DNA of 37,124 nt from Spirochaetae bacterium HGW-Spirochaetae-4 (GCA_002839335.1 PGXU01000028.1:1-37124), one strand, 5' to 3'; shown: positions 15,809 through 23,897, counted from the first letter of the stretch. Numbers and translations: made by a program. Notes: generated from the sequence alone by a model not told the origin.

Positions 15809-16669
15809 TCAACCAAAGGTTGCAAGCAACGTCTTTCTGTTTTGCTCACGCAATTCGCACAACGGGAGCCTGAATACCTCTTCCATCATGCCCTTGCTTG
15901 CCATATAGGTCTTTATCGGTACCGGGTTGGTCTCTATGAATTGGTTCACGAAGAACGGGTACAGGTGATTGTGGATCTGCAAGGCCTTGCGCATATCTCC
16001 TGCCAGGGCGGCATGGGTCATGTCGACCATTTCCTTGGGGAACATATTGCCGGCGACACTGATGATACCCTGCGCACCGCAGGCGACCATGGGCAGGGTC
16101 AAGGCATCGTCCCCGGAAAGGACCGAAAAGGTTGTGGGACGCTTGTTCAGGAGATCTTCGATCTGGGACATGCTGCCACTCGCTTCCTTTACCGCTACGA
16201 TTCCGGGATGCTGTGCCAATCTGAGCAAGAGGGAAACGGACATGTTCACGGAACTTCTTCCCGGAACATTGTAGAGGACAACCGGCAATGCGGCTTCATC
16301 CGCGATTGTGGTGAAGTGCCGGTACAACCCTTCTTCTGAAGGTTTGTTGTAATAGGGGGCGACCTGCAGCGTCATGTCGGCGCCCAGGTCTTTCGCCCTT
16401 CTTGTGGCTTCGATCGCGGCCTTGGTGTTGTTGGCACCGGTACCGGCTATGACCGGTATCTTCTTGTCGGCCATCTCAACCGCAACCTGTATCAACAGTT
16501 CCTTTTCCTTGGAGTCGAGGGTCGGACTTTCACCGGTCGTACCTACAGGAACAAGCCCATCGATACCTTGGGTGATTTGAAATTCGATCAGAGCTTTATA
16601 AGCGCCGAGATCTATACTCCCGTCTTTGTTGAAGGGGGTTACCAATGCAGTGAAAACACCTTGGATCAT
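15809..16669 (-). CDS. dapA: 4-hydroxy-tetrahydrodipicolinate synthase, copy 1 (operator-controlled)
   Basis: This 286-residue TIM-barrel aldolase condenses pyruvate with aspartate semialdehyde, the first committed step to lysine. All key residues sit at the Escherichia coli positions: Thr44-Thr45 (GTTGESPTL), Tyr107 (YYNKP), Tyr133 and Arg138 (YNVPGR), and Schiff-base Lys161 (KEASG). Nothing suggests a changed reaction. Start ATG 16669 has GGAG upstream. It has its own promoter with operator 3 and its own terminator, so it responds to the same regulator as the transporter and asd. A second copy lies at 18586-19482. Confidence 0.93.
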   Translation of the reverse strand: MIQGVFTALVTPFNKDGSIDLGAYKALIEFQITQGIDGLVPVGTTGESPTLDSKEKELLIQVAVEMADKKIPVIAGTGANNTKAAIEATRRAKDLGADMTLQVAPYYNKPSEEGLYRHFTTIADEAALPVVLYNVPGRSSVNMSVSLLLRLAQHPGIVAVKEASGSMSQIEDLLNKRPTTFSVLSGDDALTLPMVACGAQGIISVAGNMFPKEMVDMTHAALAGDMRKALQIHNHLYPFFVNQFIETNPVPIKTYMASKGMMEEVFRLPLCELREQNRKTLLATFG

Positions 16670-16696
16670 GTGGTTGCTCCTTGCCGTACATGTTTA

Positions 16697-16715
16697 CTAC
16701 TCATACTATGAGTGG
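16697..16715. promoter_or_regulatory. Operator site 3 (CTACTCA-N5-TGAGTGG) at the dapA1 promoter
   Basis: Two 7-bp arms with one mismatch around TACTA. On the minus strand it begins 6 bp after the -10 box of dapA1, the same geometry as sites 1 and 2. A wider TACTAC/GTAGTA symmetry (16695-16720) surrounds it, as at site 1. Confidence 0.78.
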
Positions 16716-16721
16716 TAGTAG

Positions 16722-16748
16722 TTTATAATGGATTTTACACCCAGTCAA
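16722..16748 (-). promoter_or_regulatory. Promoter of dapA1
   Basis: On the minus strand: -35 TTGACT (16748-16743), 15-bp spacer, -10 TATAAA (16727-16722). Reads leftward into dapA1. Confidence 0.68.
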
Positions 16749-16757
16749 GGTAAAACA

Positions 16758-16825
16758 TTGACAAAATGAGTGGAGATAATACGTAAGAGAGGCTTTGTCT
16801 CGGCAACTACTCATCTTATTAGGAA
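16758..16825 (+). promoter_or_regulatory. Operator half-sites before the regulator gene
   Basis: A TTGACA box (16758-16763) is followed by TGAGTGG (16767-16773), matching one arm of the operator. Further on CTACTCA (16807-16813) is followed after five bases by a poor right arm, TTAGGAA. No convincing -10 follows TTGACA; TATACT at 16867-16872 is an alternative. Autoregulation is plausible but weaker than at the other three promoters. Confidence 0.45.
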
Positions 16826-16926
16826 CTCTTTTTCGGTTAGTTCTGGAACTTGCACCGACTATGTATTATACTTGATATGCATCGGTTTGCCTGTGATCCA
16901 TAGGCATGCTGCATAGGAGGCTATTT

Positions 16927-17682
16927 TTGGATATCGCCAAAGACAAATGGAAGAAACCGATCCTCGAGATCATCAACGAATCAGAAGATCCTGTCGGGTC
17001 CTGGTTCATAGTCAATGCTTTTACGGAGCGTGGGATTGAAGTCAGCAGTGCGACTATCGGAAGGGAGTTGAATCAGCTCGAGGTCCTTGGATATGTCGAG
17101 AAGCATGGGTTCAAGGGACGTTCCATAACAGCCTTGGGCAAGCAGGTTGTCGAGGCTGCCAACAACAGCCTTGAATTGGATTATTACAAGAAGAGTTTGG
17201 ATGACTTGATCAACAGCGATGTGCTGGAGAATTTCCTCATGGTGCTTGAGGCACGGTTGGCAATCGAGCGCCAGACCGCAAGGCTTGCTGCCCAACGTAT
17301 TACCGATACCGAGTTGGATGAACTCGAGTCGTGCCTGAGAAACCAGCATTCGCACTCGATCGACCACCAGAGTATCGCCAACGACGACATCGCTTTCCAT
17401 GGCGGCATCGCCAAGGCATCCAAGAACAAGGCGCTGTTCTCCCTCTACATGATGCTATCTGCAATGGGACAGCAATCGCAGCTGTTCGAACAGTTGCGAT
17501 ATCGTGTGGGTGACAACTATTCGAACTTCCACGGCCGTATCCTCACCGCACTACAGTCACGGAACGCGGAAGAGGCGGAACAATGCATGATCGACCACAT
17601 AACCAAGCTCACCCGGGATGTCGACCAATACTGGAATGAATACCAGCGGACAAAGAATGAAAATGATGGGCGGGTGCTGTAA
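16927..17682 (+). CDS. Winged-helix/FCD transcriptional regulator, probable repressor of the cluster
   Basis: This 251-residue protein has an N-terminal winged helix (to about residue 75; GSWFIVNAFTERGIEVSSAT, then ELNQLEVLGYVEK and a RSITALGKQVV wing) resembling the NrpR/RNase R type helix-turn-helix more than the usual GntR domain. The C-terminal FCD domain (about 95-235) is an all-helical ligand sensor that keeps its metal or acid-binding set: Asp and His in NDDIAFHGGIAKASKN, His in NFHGRI and His in MIDHITK. The frame opens at ATG 16906, but an AGGAGG box lies inside it at 16915-16920, so TTG 16927 is the likely start. It is divergent from dapA1 and flanked by operator-like sequence; it is the only DNA-binding regulator in the cluster. 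Confidence 0.87.
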   Translation: MDIAKDKWKKPILEIINESEDPVGSWFIVNAFTERGIEVSSATIGRELNQLEVLGYVEKHGFKGRSITALGKQVVEAANNSLELDYYKKSLDDLINSDVLENFLMVLEARLAIERQTARLAAQRITDTELDELESCLRNQHSHSIDHQSIANDDIAFHGGIAKASKNKALFSLYMMLSAMGQQSQLFEQLRYRVGDNYSNFHGRILTALQSRNAEEAEQCMIDHITKLTRDVDQYWNEYQRTKNENDGRVL

Positions 17683-17694
17683 CAGATTGTTAAA

Positions 17695-17755
17695 TTTGTT
17701 ATTATAAAAACATTTTGTTATTAATCTAGACACAATGTTGTGATTCTGATACACT
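17695..17755 (+). promoter_or_regulatory. Promoter region of the dapB2 operon
   Basis: A possible promoter is TAGACA (17727-17732), 17-bp spacer, TACACT (17750-17755). A perfect dyad CACAATGTTGTG (17731-17742) lies in the spacer, and TTTGTTATTA is repeated at 17695-17704 and 17714-17723. No CTACTCA operator, so this operon seems to be outside the local regulon. Confidence 0.5.
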
Positions 17756-17790
17756 GCCTCCAATCGAATTATTGGGGGCGAGGAGGCTAT

Positions 17791-18546
17791 ATGCGAATTG
17801 CTATCGTAGGTTTTGGAAAGATGGGACGTGTGGTTCGAGAAGCCGCATTGCGGTCCGGTCATGAGGTGGTTTCTGTGATCGACCCTCATGCGCAAGGACC
17901 GGAAGTCACCTCCCGAACCTGTGATGCAGCCTCTCTTGCCAATGCGGATGTCGTTGTCGAATTCTCTGTACCTGAGGGAATAGAGGAACGCATGATGACC
18001 TACGCCAAGGAGAAGGTTCCTGCGGTCATAGCGACAACAGGGTGGTATGCGGACATGGATCGTATCCGTCAAAGGATGCAAGAAACGGAATGCTCGATCA
18101 TCTGGTCGGGAAATTTCGCCATCGGCGTACATCTGTTTTTCAGCTTGGTGCGAAGTGCTGCCCGACGTATGCAGCGGTTTCCCGAGTACGATCCTGTCGT
18201 CCAGGAACTGTTCCACGCCGGCAAGGGCGATAGCCCGTCCGGTACGTCCATCATGCTGGGAAATATCCTGTTGGAGGAGCTTACCCGCAAGGATAGCTTG
18301 GAGACCGCACGGTTGGACCGCAAGCGTTCGGATTCGGAGATCCATCTCAGTTCCGCTCGCGGTGGATCCCATCCTGGTACCCACACGGTGATCTTCGACA
18401 GTCCGGTCGATTCGATTGAGATAACCCACCGGGCACGTAGCCGGGAAGGGTTCGCAACCGGGGCATTGCAAGCGGCGGCATGGGTAAGCGATGGAAGAAA
18501 AGGTTTTTTCAAGCTTGACGATATGCTTGCCGAATTGATGGACTGA
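17791..18546 (+). CDS. dapB: 4-hydroxy-tetrahydrodipicolinate reductase, divergent copy (DapB2)
   Basis: This 251-residue DapB homologue has nucleotide motif GFGKMG at 7-12, ATTGW at 81-85 and the signature ELFHAGKGDSPSGTS. In the normal enzyme this reads E-x-HH-x-x-K-x-D-x-PSGT; here the first His, the usual acid catalyst, is Phe141, while His142 and Lys145 remain. It also has GFGKMG where most DapB have GxxGRMG, and no ACT domain. It still clearly belongs to the family (FATGALQAA tail) and leads an operon with dapA2, dapL and lysA, so it is likely the reductase of that operon or a variant with altered kinetics. ATG 17791 has GAGGAGG upstream; the longer frame begins in the promoter. Confidence 0.85.
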   Translation: MRIAIVGFGKMGRVVREAALRSGHEVVSVIDPHAQGPEVTSRTCDAASLANADVVVEFSVPEGIEERMMTYAKEKVPAVIATTGWYADMDRIRQRMQETECSIIWSGNFAIGVHLFFSLVRSAARRMQRFPEYDPVVQELFHAGKGDSPSGTSIMLGNILLEELTRKDSLETARLDRKRSDSEIHLSSARGGSHPGTHTVIFDSPVDSIEITHRARSREGFATGALQAAAWVSDGRKGFFKLDDMLAELMD

Positions 18547-18585
18547 ATACTGTTCGGCGCGAGATTCATCGCAAAGGAGTTGGAG

Positions 18586-19482
18586 ATGAAAAGATTCAAG
18601 GGCGTGTACACAGCACTGATCACACCGTTTACAGAATATGGACTAGTCGATGAGAAGGCGTTCAAACAGATTATCGAATTCCAGATTTCCCAAGGTATCG
18701 ACGGCTTGGTCCCTTGTGGAACCACCGGAGAAAGCCCGACACTCAGCCACGCGGAACATGATCGGGTGATCGCCTCCACCGTCGAAACCTCCGCAGGCAG
18801 GGTTCCCGTCATAGCAGGAACCGGATCGAATGCCACCAGCGAGGCAGTCCGTTTGTCGAAACATGCCGAGTCGGCCGGAGTCGATGCATTGTTGTTGGTG
18901 AATCCATATTACAACAAGCCGACACAGAAGGGGTTGTACCTGCATTTCCGGACCATTGCCGATTCGGTCGGGATACCCTGTGTCCTGTACAATATCAAGG
19001 GAAGGACGGGTGTCAATATCGAAACGGACACCTTGGTACGGCTTGCCAACGATTGCCCCAATATCGTGGCGGTCAAGGAAGCCTCGGGAAGTCTGGATCA
19101 GATGAAGGATGTGATCGCACGTTCGCCAGAGGATTTCTCGGTACTCAGTGGGGATGACAACATGGCGGTCGATTTGATCGAAGCAGGCGGAGACGGTGTC
19201 ATTTCCGTGGCATCAAACCTCATTCCAGCCCAGATGCGTACTATGATCCATACCGCACTCTCCGGTGATTTCGTACAGGCCAGGGGATGGGAAAAGAACC
19301 TTTCCCCGTTCTTCGCGGCATGTTTTTGTGAAACCAATCCTATTCCCATCAAGACCGCCATGGCCGCATACGGATGGTGCAAGGAAGAATTCAGGCTTCC
19401 CATGTGTTCCTTGGAATTCGAAGAACACAGACAACAGATCCTAACGGCATTGGCTCCATTGGACATCAAGAGAAACAAGTGA
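18586..19482 (+). CDS. dapA: 4-hydroxy-tetrahydrodipicolinate synthase, copy 2
   Basis: This 298-residue TIM-barrel enzyme carries out the same reaction as copy 1. Key residues are kept: Thr46-Thr47 (GTTGESPTL), Tyr109 (YYNKP), Tyr135 and Arg140 (YNIKGR) and Schiff-base Lys164 (KEASG). The tail has a short extra C-terminus. ATG 18586 has AAAGGAG six bases upstream, and the in-frame TTG at 18580 touches that box, so it is not the start. It lies 39 bp after dapB2 and 28 bp before dapL in the lysine operon. The two DapA proteins look like old paralogues with different loops, not a recent duplication. Confidence 0.93.
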   Translation: MKRFKGVYTALITPFTEYGLVDEKAFKQIIEFQISQGIDGLVPCGTTGESPTLSHAEHDRVIASTVETSAGRVPVIAGTGSNATSEAVRLSKHAESAGVDALLLVNPYYNKPTQKGLYLHFRTIADSVGIPCVLYNIKGRTGVNIETDTLVRLANDCPNIVAVKEASGSLDQMKDVIARSPEDFSVLSGDDNMAVDLIEAGGDGVISVASNLIPAQMRTMIHTALSGDFVQARGWEKNLSPFFAACFCETNPIPIKTAMAAYGWCKEEFRLPMCSLEFEEHRQQILTALAPLDIKRNK

Positions 19483-19510
19483 AATACTAGCGAATTAGGA
19501 AGGAAGATAC

Positions 19511-20758
19511 ATGGCTACCATTAACAGGAATTTTCGGAAACTATCCGCAGGATATCTGTTTCCAGAGATTGCACGCCGTGCAAAGACGTATCAGGCGGCA
19601 CATCCGGGAGTTGTCTTGCATAAGCTTGGCATAGGCAACACCACCGAACCGTTGCCACCGGCGGTGCTTGCCGGTTTGCACGCCAAGGTGGATGGTTTGG
19701 GACATGCCGACACCTATACGGGCTATGGCGATGAACAAGGCGATACCCCGCTTCGCGAGGCATTGTCAGAATATTATCGGCAACTGGGTGTCGAAATCGA
19801 TCCCGAGGAATTCTTCGTCAGCGACGGAGCCAAGGCCGATGCCGCCAATATCCAGGCGATATTCGACACCAGCAATGTGGTGGCGATCCAGGATCCCGCC
19901 TATCCGGTGTATGTCGACTCGAATGTCGTATCGGGAAGGACCGGGCTGTTCAATCGCACGTTGGGACAGTATGACGGATTCGTCTATTTGCCGGGGACCG
20001 AGGAAAACGGGTTTTTTCCCGAACCACCACAACAGAAGGTCGATCTGATCTATCTGTGCAGTCCCAACAATCCCACCGGAGCGGTTGCGACGCACGCGCA
20101 GCTCCAGGCTTTCGTGGATTATGCCCGCAAACACAAGGCAGTGATCATATTCGATGCCGCCTATGCGGAATATATCAGCGATTCCAGCTTGCCTCGGACC
20201 ATCTATGAAATTCCCGGCGCACGCGAGTGTGCGATAGAGATCAACAGTTTCTCCAAGTTCGCCGGCTTCACCGGTGTCCGGCTGGGGTGGACAATCGTCC
20301 CCAAGGAACTGGTTGCCGAAGATTCACAACCAGGTGAACTGCATACCATGTGGTTCCGTCGTCAGGTGACCTTCTTCAACGGTGCAAGCAATATCGCGCA
20401 GGCCGGTGGTATCGCCGTCTTGTCTCCCGAAGGGCTGTCGCAATCGCGCGCCGTCATAGCCTACTATATGGAGAATGCACGGATTATCCGCGACGGTCTC
20501 CGCTCTGTGGGCCTGACCGTTTTCGGGGGTGACAACGCGCCGTACCTTTGGGTCAAGACACCCGGTTCCCTGTCTTCGTGGGATTTCTTCGACCAGTTGC
20601 TCAACCAATGCCAGGTGATTGCTACTCCGGGAGCCGGTTTCGGTGCCGCAGGAGGACAGTATATCCGTGTCAGTGCGTTCGGACATCGGGGGAATATCGA
20701 GAAGGCAGTCGCGAGTATCAAGAACAATCTGGTTATCACCGAGGAGGCCCGGTCATGA
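19511..20758 (+). CDS. dapL: LL-diaminopimelate aminotransferase
   Basis: This 415-residue fold-type I PLP enzyme converts tetrahydrodipicolinate and glutamate directly to LL-diaminopimelate, bypassing the succinylase and acetylase routes. Typical DapL landmarks are the start INRNFRKLSAGYLFPEIARR, GIGNTTEPLPPAV, TYTGYGDEQGDTPLREAL, FFVSDGAKAD, SPNNPTGAVAT and the PLP Lys249 in NSFSKFAGFTGVRLGW. Length is normal (about 410). ATG 19511 has AGGAAG upstream. It tells us this organism makes lysine by the DapL route, seen in spirochaetes, chlamydiae, plants and some anaerobes. The stop overlaps the start of lysA (ATGA). Confidence 0.96.
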   Translation: MATINRNFRKLSAGYLFPEIARRAKTYQAAHPGVVLHKLGIGNTTEPLPPAVLAGLHAKVDGLGHADTYTGYGDEQGDTPLREALSEYYRQLGVEIDPEEFFVSDGAKADAANIQAIFDTSNVVAIQDPAYPVYVDSNVVSGRTGLFNRTLGQYDGFVYLPGTEENGFFPEPPQQKVDLIYLCSPNNPTGAVATHAQLQAFVDYARKHKAVIIFDAAYAEYISDSSLPRTIYEIPGARECAIEINSFSKFAGFTGVRLGWTIVPKELVAEDSQPGELHTMWFRRQVTFFNGASNIAQAGGIAVLSPEGLSQSRAVIAYYMENARIIRDGLRSVGLTVFGGDNAPYLWVKTPGSLSSWDFFDQLLNQCQVIATPGAGFGAAGGQYIRVSAFGHRGNIEKAVASIKNNLVITEEARS

Positions 20759-21996
20759 GCACGAAGAATTTACCTGTCGACGAAGCAACAATGCTTTCGT
20801 TGGCCGCAGCATATCCAACACCATTCCATTTGTATGACGAGCAGGCGATCCGAGCCAATGCCCGGGCATTCAAGCAAGCGTTCTCTTGGGTTCCAGGTTT
20901 CAAGAACTTTTTCGCCGTAAAGGCTTGCCCCAATCCATCCATACTCAAGATCATGAAGGAGGAGGGGTTCGGCTCCGATTGCAGCTCGCTGCCGGAACTG
21001 GTGCTTTCCCAGCAGGCGGGAATTGTCGGTGAGGATATCATGTTCACCAGCAACGATACCCCCGACGAGGAATTTGCCGCGGCATTCGACATGGGAGCAG
21101 TGATCAACCTCGACGATATCACCCATATCGATTCGTTGGTACGCAGTGCGAAGATGCCCGAGCTCATCTCGTTCCGTTACAATCCCGGACCGGATAGGAC
21201 CGGCAATGCGATTATCGGGAATCCGGTGGAAGCCAAATACGGGGTGACCACCGAACAATTGGTTCCCTGCTATCTCAAGGCTAGGGAGTTGGGTGCCAAG
21301 CGATTCGCGTTGCATACCATGGTTGCCTCAAATGAACTGGACGGAAGTTATATCGTCGAGACCGCACGCATGTTGTTCGCCCAGGCGATTCGCCTCCAGG
21401 CAGAGGCAGGTATCAGGTTGGAGTTCGTGAACATGGGCGGAGGTATTGGTATTCCGTATCGTCTCGACCAGGATGCCATGGATATCGCATGGGTCAGTTC
21501 CGAAATCAAAAAACTGTACGACCAGATGATCGTTCCGGCAGGTCTCGATCCCCTACGGATCGTGTTCGAATGCGGACGCATGGTTACAGGCCCGTATGGA
21601 TACCTGGTGACCCATGTTCGGCACGTGACCAGCAAGTACAAGAATTATGTCGGTCTGGATGCGAGCATGGCGAACCTGATGCGTCCCGCCCTCTATGGTG
21701 CCTATCATCACCTGACCGTTGTCGGCAAAAGCCCCTCGGACAGCGACGGGGTGTACGATGTGACCGGGTCGCTGTGTGAGAACAACGACAAGTTCGCGAT
21801 CGACCGGAAGTTGCCAAAGATGGTTCCGGGCGATGTGGTGGTTATCCATGATGCCGGTGCCCATGGACATGCCATGGGGTTCAATTACAACGCGAAATTG
21901 CGATCGGCCGAGTACCTGTTGCAATCCGATGGATCGGTGCGTATGATCAGACGTGCGGAGACAATGGACGATTTGTTCGCAACACTGAATTTCTAG
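20755..21996 (+). CDS. lysA: Diaminopimelate decarboxylase (fold-type III PLP)
   Basis: This 413-residue protein belongs to the alanine-racemase/ornithine-decarboxylase fold. PLP Lys56 is in FFAVKACPN, a glycine-rich phosphate loop is in NMGGGIGIP, the ECGRMVTGPYG strand is present, and the substrate-binding Cys-Glu lies in TGSLCENNDKFA. It decarboxylates meso-diaminopimelate to lysine, which fits its place directly after dapL; ATG 20755 overlaps the dapL stop. The sequence is of the broad DapDC/OrnDC group, so activity on a related diamino acid cannot be ruled out. The frame runs further upstream through dapL but that part is a shadow. dapF (epimerase) is not in the window. Confidence 0.88.
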   Translation: MSTKNLPVDEATMLSLAAAYPTPFHLYDEQAIRANARAFKQAFSWVPGFKNFFAVKACPNPSILKIMKEEGFGSDCSSLPELVLSQQAGIVGEDIMFTSNDTPDEEFAAAFDMGAVINLDDITHIDSLVRSAKMPELISFRYNPGPDRTGNAIIGNPVEAKYGVTTEQLVPCYLKARELGAKRFALHTMVASNELDGSYIVETARMLFAQAIRLQAEAGIRLEFVNMGGGIGIPYRLDQDAMDIAWVSSEIKKLYDQMIVPAGLDPLRIVFECGRMVTGPYGYLVTHVRHVTSKYKNYVGLDASMANLMRPALYGAYHHLTVVGKSPSDSDGVYDVTGSLCENNDKFAIDRKLPKMVPGDVVVIHDAGAHGHAMGFNYNAKLRSAEYLLQSDGSVRMIRRAETMDDLFATLNF

Positions 21997-22009
21997 ATAG
22001 AGGTACCCG

Positions 22010-22417
22010 ATGGCCCACGAGTTTTCCCTGAGAGTATATTATAGTGATACCGATGCCGGCGGCATCGTGTATCACGCCAAGTATCTTGATTTCGCCGAAC
22101 ATGCCCGTACCGAGATGTTGCGGTCGGTATCGGTGGGAAGACTGGGACAAGTCGAGCTGATGGCACAGAAGAGGATCGCGTATGTCGTCAAATCGGTTTC
22201 GGTCGAATACCATACGCCGGCTTTGCTTGACGACGAATTGCGTGTCTTGACCACCCTCGAGCAGGCGAAGCGGTTCTCCATGGTTTTTCTGCAACGGGTC
22301 ATGCGGGGAGAAGACGAGATCGCGACACTGCGGGTCAGGGTGGCATCGGTCAATCTCGATACTCTCCGACCCGAAGCGTTCGGGTCCTGGTTTGCGGACG
22401 CTGTCGCGAACCTATGA
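22010..22417 (+). CDS. ybgC: YbgC/FadM family acyl-CoA thioesterase
   Basis: This 135-residue hot-dog-fold protein has the 4-hydroxybenzoyl-CoA thioesterase-type motif YYSDTDAGGIVYHAKYLDFAEHARTE, with the catalytic Asp in DTDAGG. YbgC proteins hydrolyse short or medium acyl-CoA esters and often sit with tol-pal genes; here it closes the lysine operon, 13 bp after lysA (AGAGG box before ATG 22010). The link to lysine is probably only transcriptional. Its last 6 bases overlap the stop of the convergent tcdA. Confidence 0.88.
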   Translation: MAHEFSLRVYYSDTDAGGIVYHAKYLDFAEHARTEMLRSVSVGRLGQVELMAQKRIAYVVKSVSVEYHTPALLDDELRVLTTLEQAKRFSMVFLQRVMRGEDEIATLRVRVASVNLDTLRPEAFGSWFADAVANL

Positions 22418-23191
22418 ACTAGACCTTTCATGAGCTTGCTTTTGTGCAAGCAATTGGAAAATCGCTTCGTGCCCCACGCGCAATCCGAACATTCCGGTTA
22501 TGCTGGGGAGACTACCCAACACTTTCCGTACCCGCCCCCGGTCCAAAATCTGCTCATTGTAGTCGTAATGCTGCTCTTCGTGCGGCTCCTTGTATTCAAA
22601 GTCTACCGGTTCCGAGGAAAAGACGGTCTTGATGCCGGGTCCGACACCCCGTCGACGCAATTTCGTGCGGACTTGCTTCGCCAACGGGCATCCATACGTA
22701 TCCATAAGGTCCCCGGTCGTGATTTTGGTCGGATCGGTGCGTAATGCTGCTCCCATCGATGAAATCACCGGAATATTACGTTTCCACACACCTTCGAGCA
22801 GAGCCAGCTTGGGTGCTAGGGAGTCTATCGCATCGATCACCAGGTCGACCGGATAGTCGAGTATGGTTTCGAGGGTCTCCTCATGCGCGAACATATCCAT
22901 AGGTTCGACCATGGCGTCGGGATTGATGTCCAATATGCGGCGTCGGGCGACTTCCACTTTCTTGATTCCTATGGTTGAATCGGTCGCAAGCAATTGCCTG
23001 TTTATGTTGGTGATACCCACCGTGTCGAAATCGACGATCCGCAGATGTCCGACACCGCTTCGGGCCAGCACCTCGAGCGCATACGATCCGACCGCACCCA
23101 TACCGACTACGACCACATGGCAACCGGAGAGCGCGGTAACCGCCTCATCGCCCAGCAATCTACCAATTCGTAAGAATCGTCGCGAGTCCAT
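22412..23191 (-). CDS. tcdA: tRNA threonylcarbamoyladenosine dehydratase (TcdA/CsdL)
   Basis: This 259-residue E1-like ATP-dependent enzyme cyclises t6A37 to ct6A in ANN-decoding tRNAs. It has the ThiF/MoeB/HesA core: GMGAVGSYALEVLARSGVG with the nucleotide loop, DFDTVGITNINRQ, the VIDAIDSLAPKLALL block and the family-typical C-terminal SLPSITGMFGL. ATG 23191 has GAGGAGAAG and overlaps the end of the upstream hydrolase gene by 32 bp; the longer frame is a shadow of that gene. It ends a leftward mntP-tatD-tcdA unit. Confidence 0.92.
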   Translation of the reverse strand: MDSRRFLRIGRLLGDEAVTALSGCHVVVVGMGAVGSYALEVLARSGVGHLRIVDFDTVGITNINRQLLATDSTIGIKKVEVARRRILDINPDAMVEPMDMFAHEETLETILDYPVDLVIDAIDSLAPKLALLEGVWKRNIPVISSMGAALRTDPTKITTGDLMDTYGCPLAKQVRTKLRRRGVGPGIKTVFSSEPVDFEYKEPHEEQHYDYNEQILDRGRVRKVLGSLPSITGMFGLRVGHEAIFQLLAQKQAHERSSS

Positions 23192-23897
23192 GCATCTTCT
23201 CCTCAAGATCAGTCTGTTCCAAGTGCAACCGATGGGCCACTTCCCGGTAATGGCTGGCCAGGATCTGTTCGTACCCGGAAGCCTGCGATACAAGGTCGGG
23301 CACATGTGGATAATCGGTTTCCAACACGAACGGAATATCGATTTCAGCAAGCCTTTTTCCCAGTTTCGTCTGGTGGGTCCACACATTCGGGCCTATGGAT
23401 ATCGTACATCCCCGATTGGAGAGTTGCCGGGCGGTTTCCACAGAACCCAGGTACCCATGGACAATTATCGGGATTTCCACATCAGCGGACTCCAACAGGT
23501 TCTCCAATAGCGAAGTACTGCCGACATGATGGATAGCCACCGGACGGTTTGCCCTGTCAGCCAAATCCAACAGCCGACCGGCGATAGAGAGCTGTACGTC
23601 CAAGGGAACCAGGTGTGCGAAGCGCTCGTCGAGACCGATTTCACCGATGTAGCCGTGGGGATCGTGCCGCAACAATGCCTCCACATGGGCAACCATATCG
23701 AAGATCGCCATCTGGTCATGGGGATGCTCCGACAACCACTGTGGCAGTAGACCATACCCATGTTTCCATTGGGGCGGGGAGGAAAGCGTTTGGAACAGTG
23801 CCCACTCGTCGGGACCCGAGGTGGCGAACCAGATATGCTGTCCATGGGATGGGCGATGTTCCCCCGATACAGGGAGATGCCGGTGTGCGTCGAACAT
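23160..23897 (-). CDS. TatD-like metal-dependent hydrolase
   Basis: This 245-residue amidohydrolase-fold protein has the expected ligand positions: DAHRHLP at the start (the usual is DTHCHL), GEIGLDERF, the HHVG and IVHGYLGS His residues and ETDYPHV near the end. TatD family members include 3'-5' DNA exonucleases and other metal-dependent hydrolases; the activity is uncertain here. It begins one base after the mntP stop (TGA then ATG), with AAGGGG upstream, and overlaps tcdA at its end, so the three genes are one unit. Confidence 0.85.
   Translation of the reverse strand: MFDAHRHLPVSGEHRPSHGQHIWFATSGPDEWALFQTLSSPPQWKHGYGLLPQWLSEHPHDQMAIFDMVAHVEALLRHDPHGYIGEIGLDERFAHLVPLDVQLSIAGRLLDLADRANRPVAIHHVGSTSLLENLLESADVEIPIIVHGYLGSVETARQLSNRGCTISIGPNVWTHQTKLGKRLAEIDIPFVLETDYPHVPDLVSQASGYEQILASHYREVAHRLHLEQTDLEEKMHGLATILTNW

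Noticed and set aside
15809-16669. DapA1 as a hydroxyproline-pathway deaminase (a DapA-family enzyme found beside HcnABC-like dehydrogenases)
   Set aside because: The gene neighbourhood suggested it, but all dihydrodipicolinate-synthase residues are present at standard positions (Thr44, Thr45, Tyr107, Tyr133, Arg138, Lys161), so true DapA activity is more likely.
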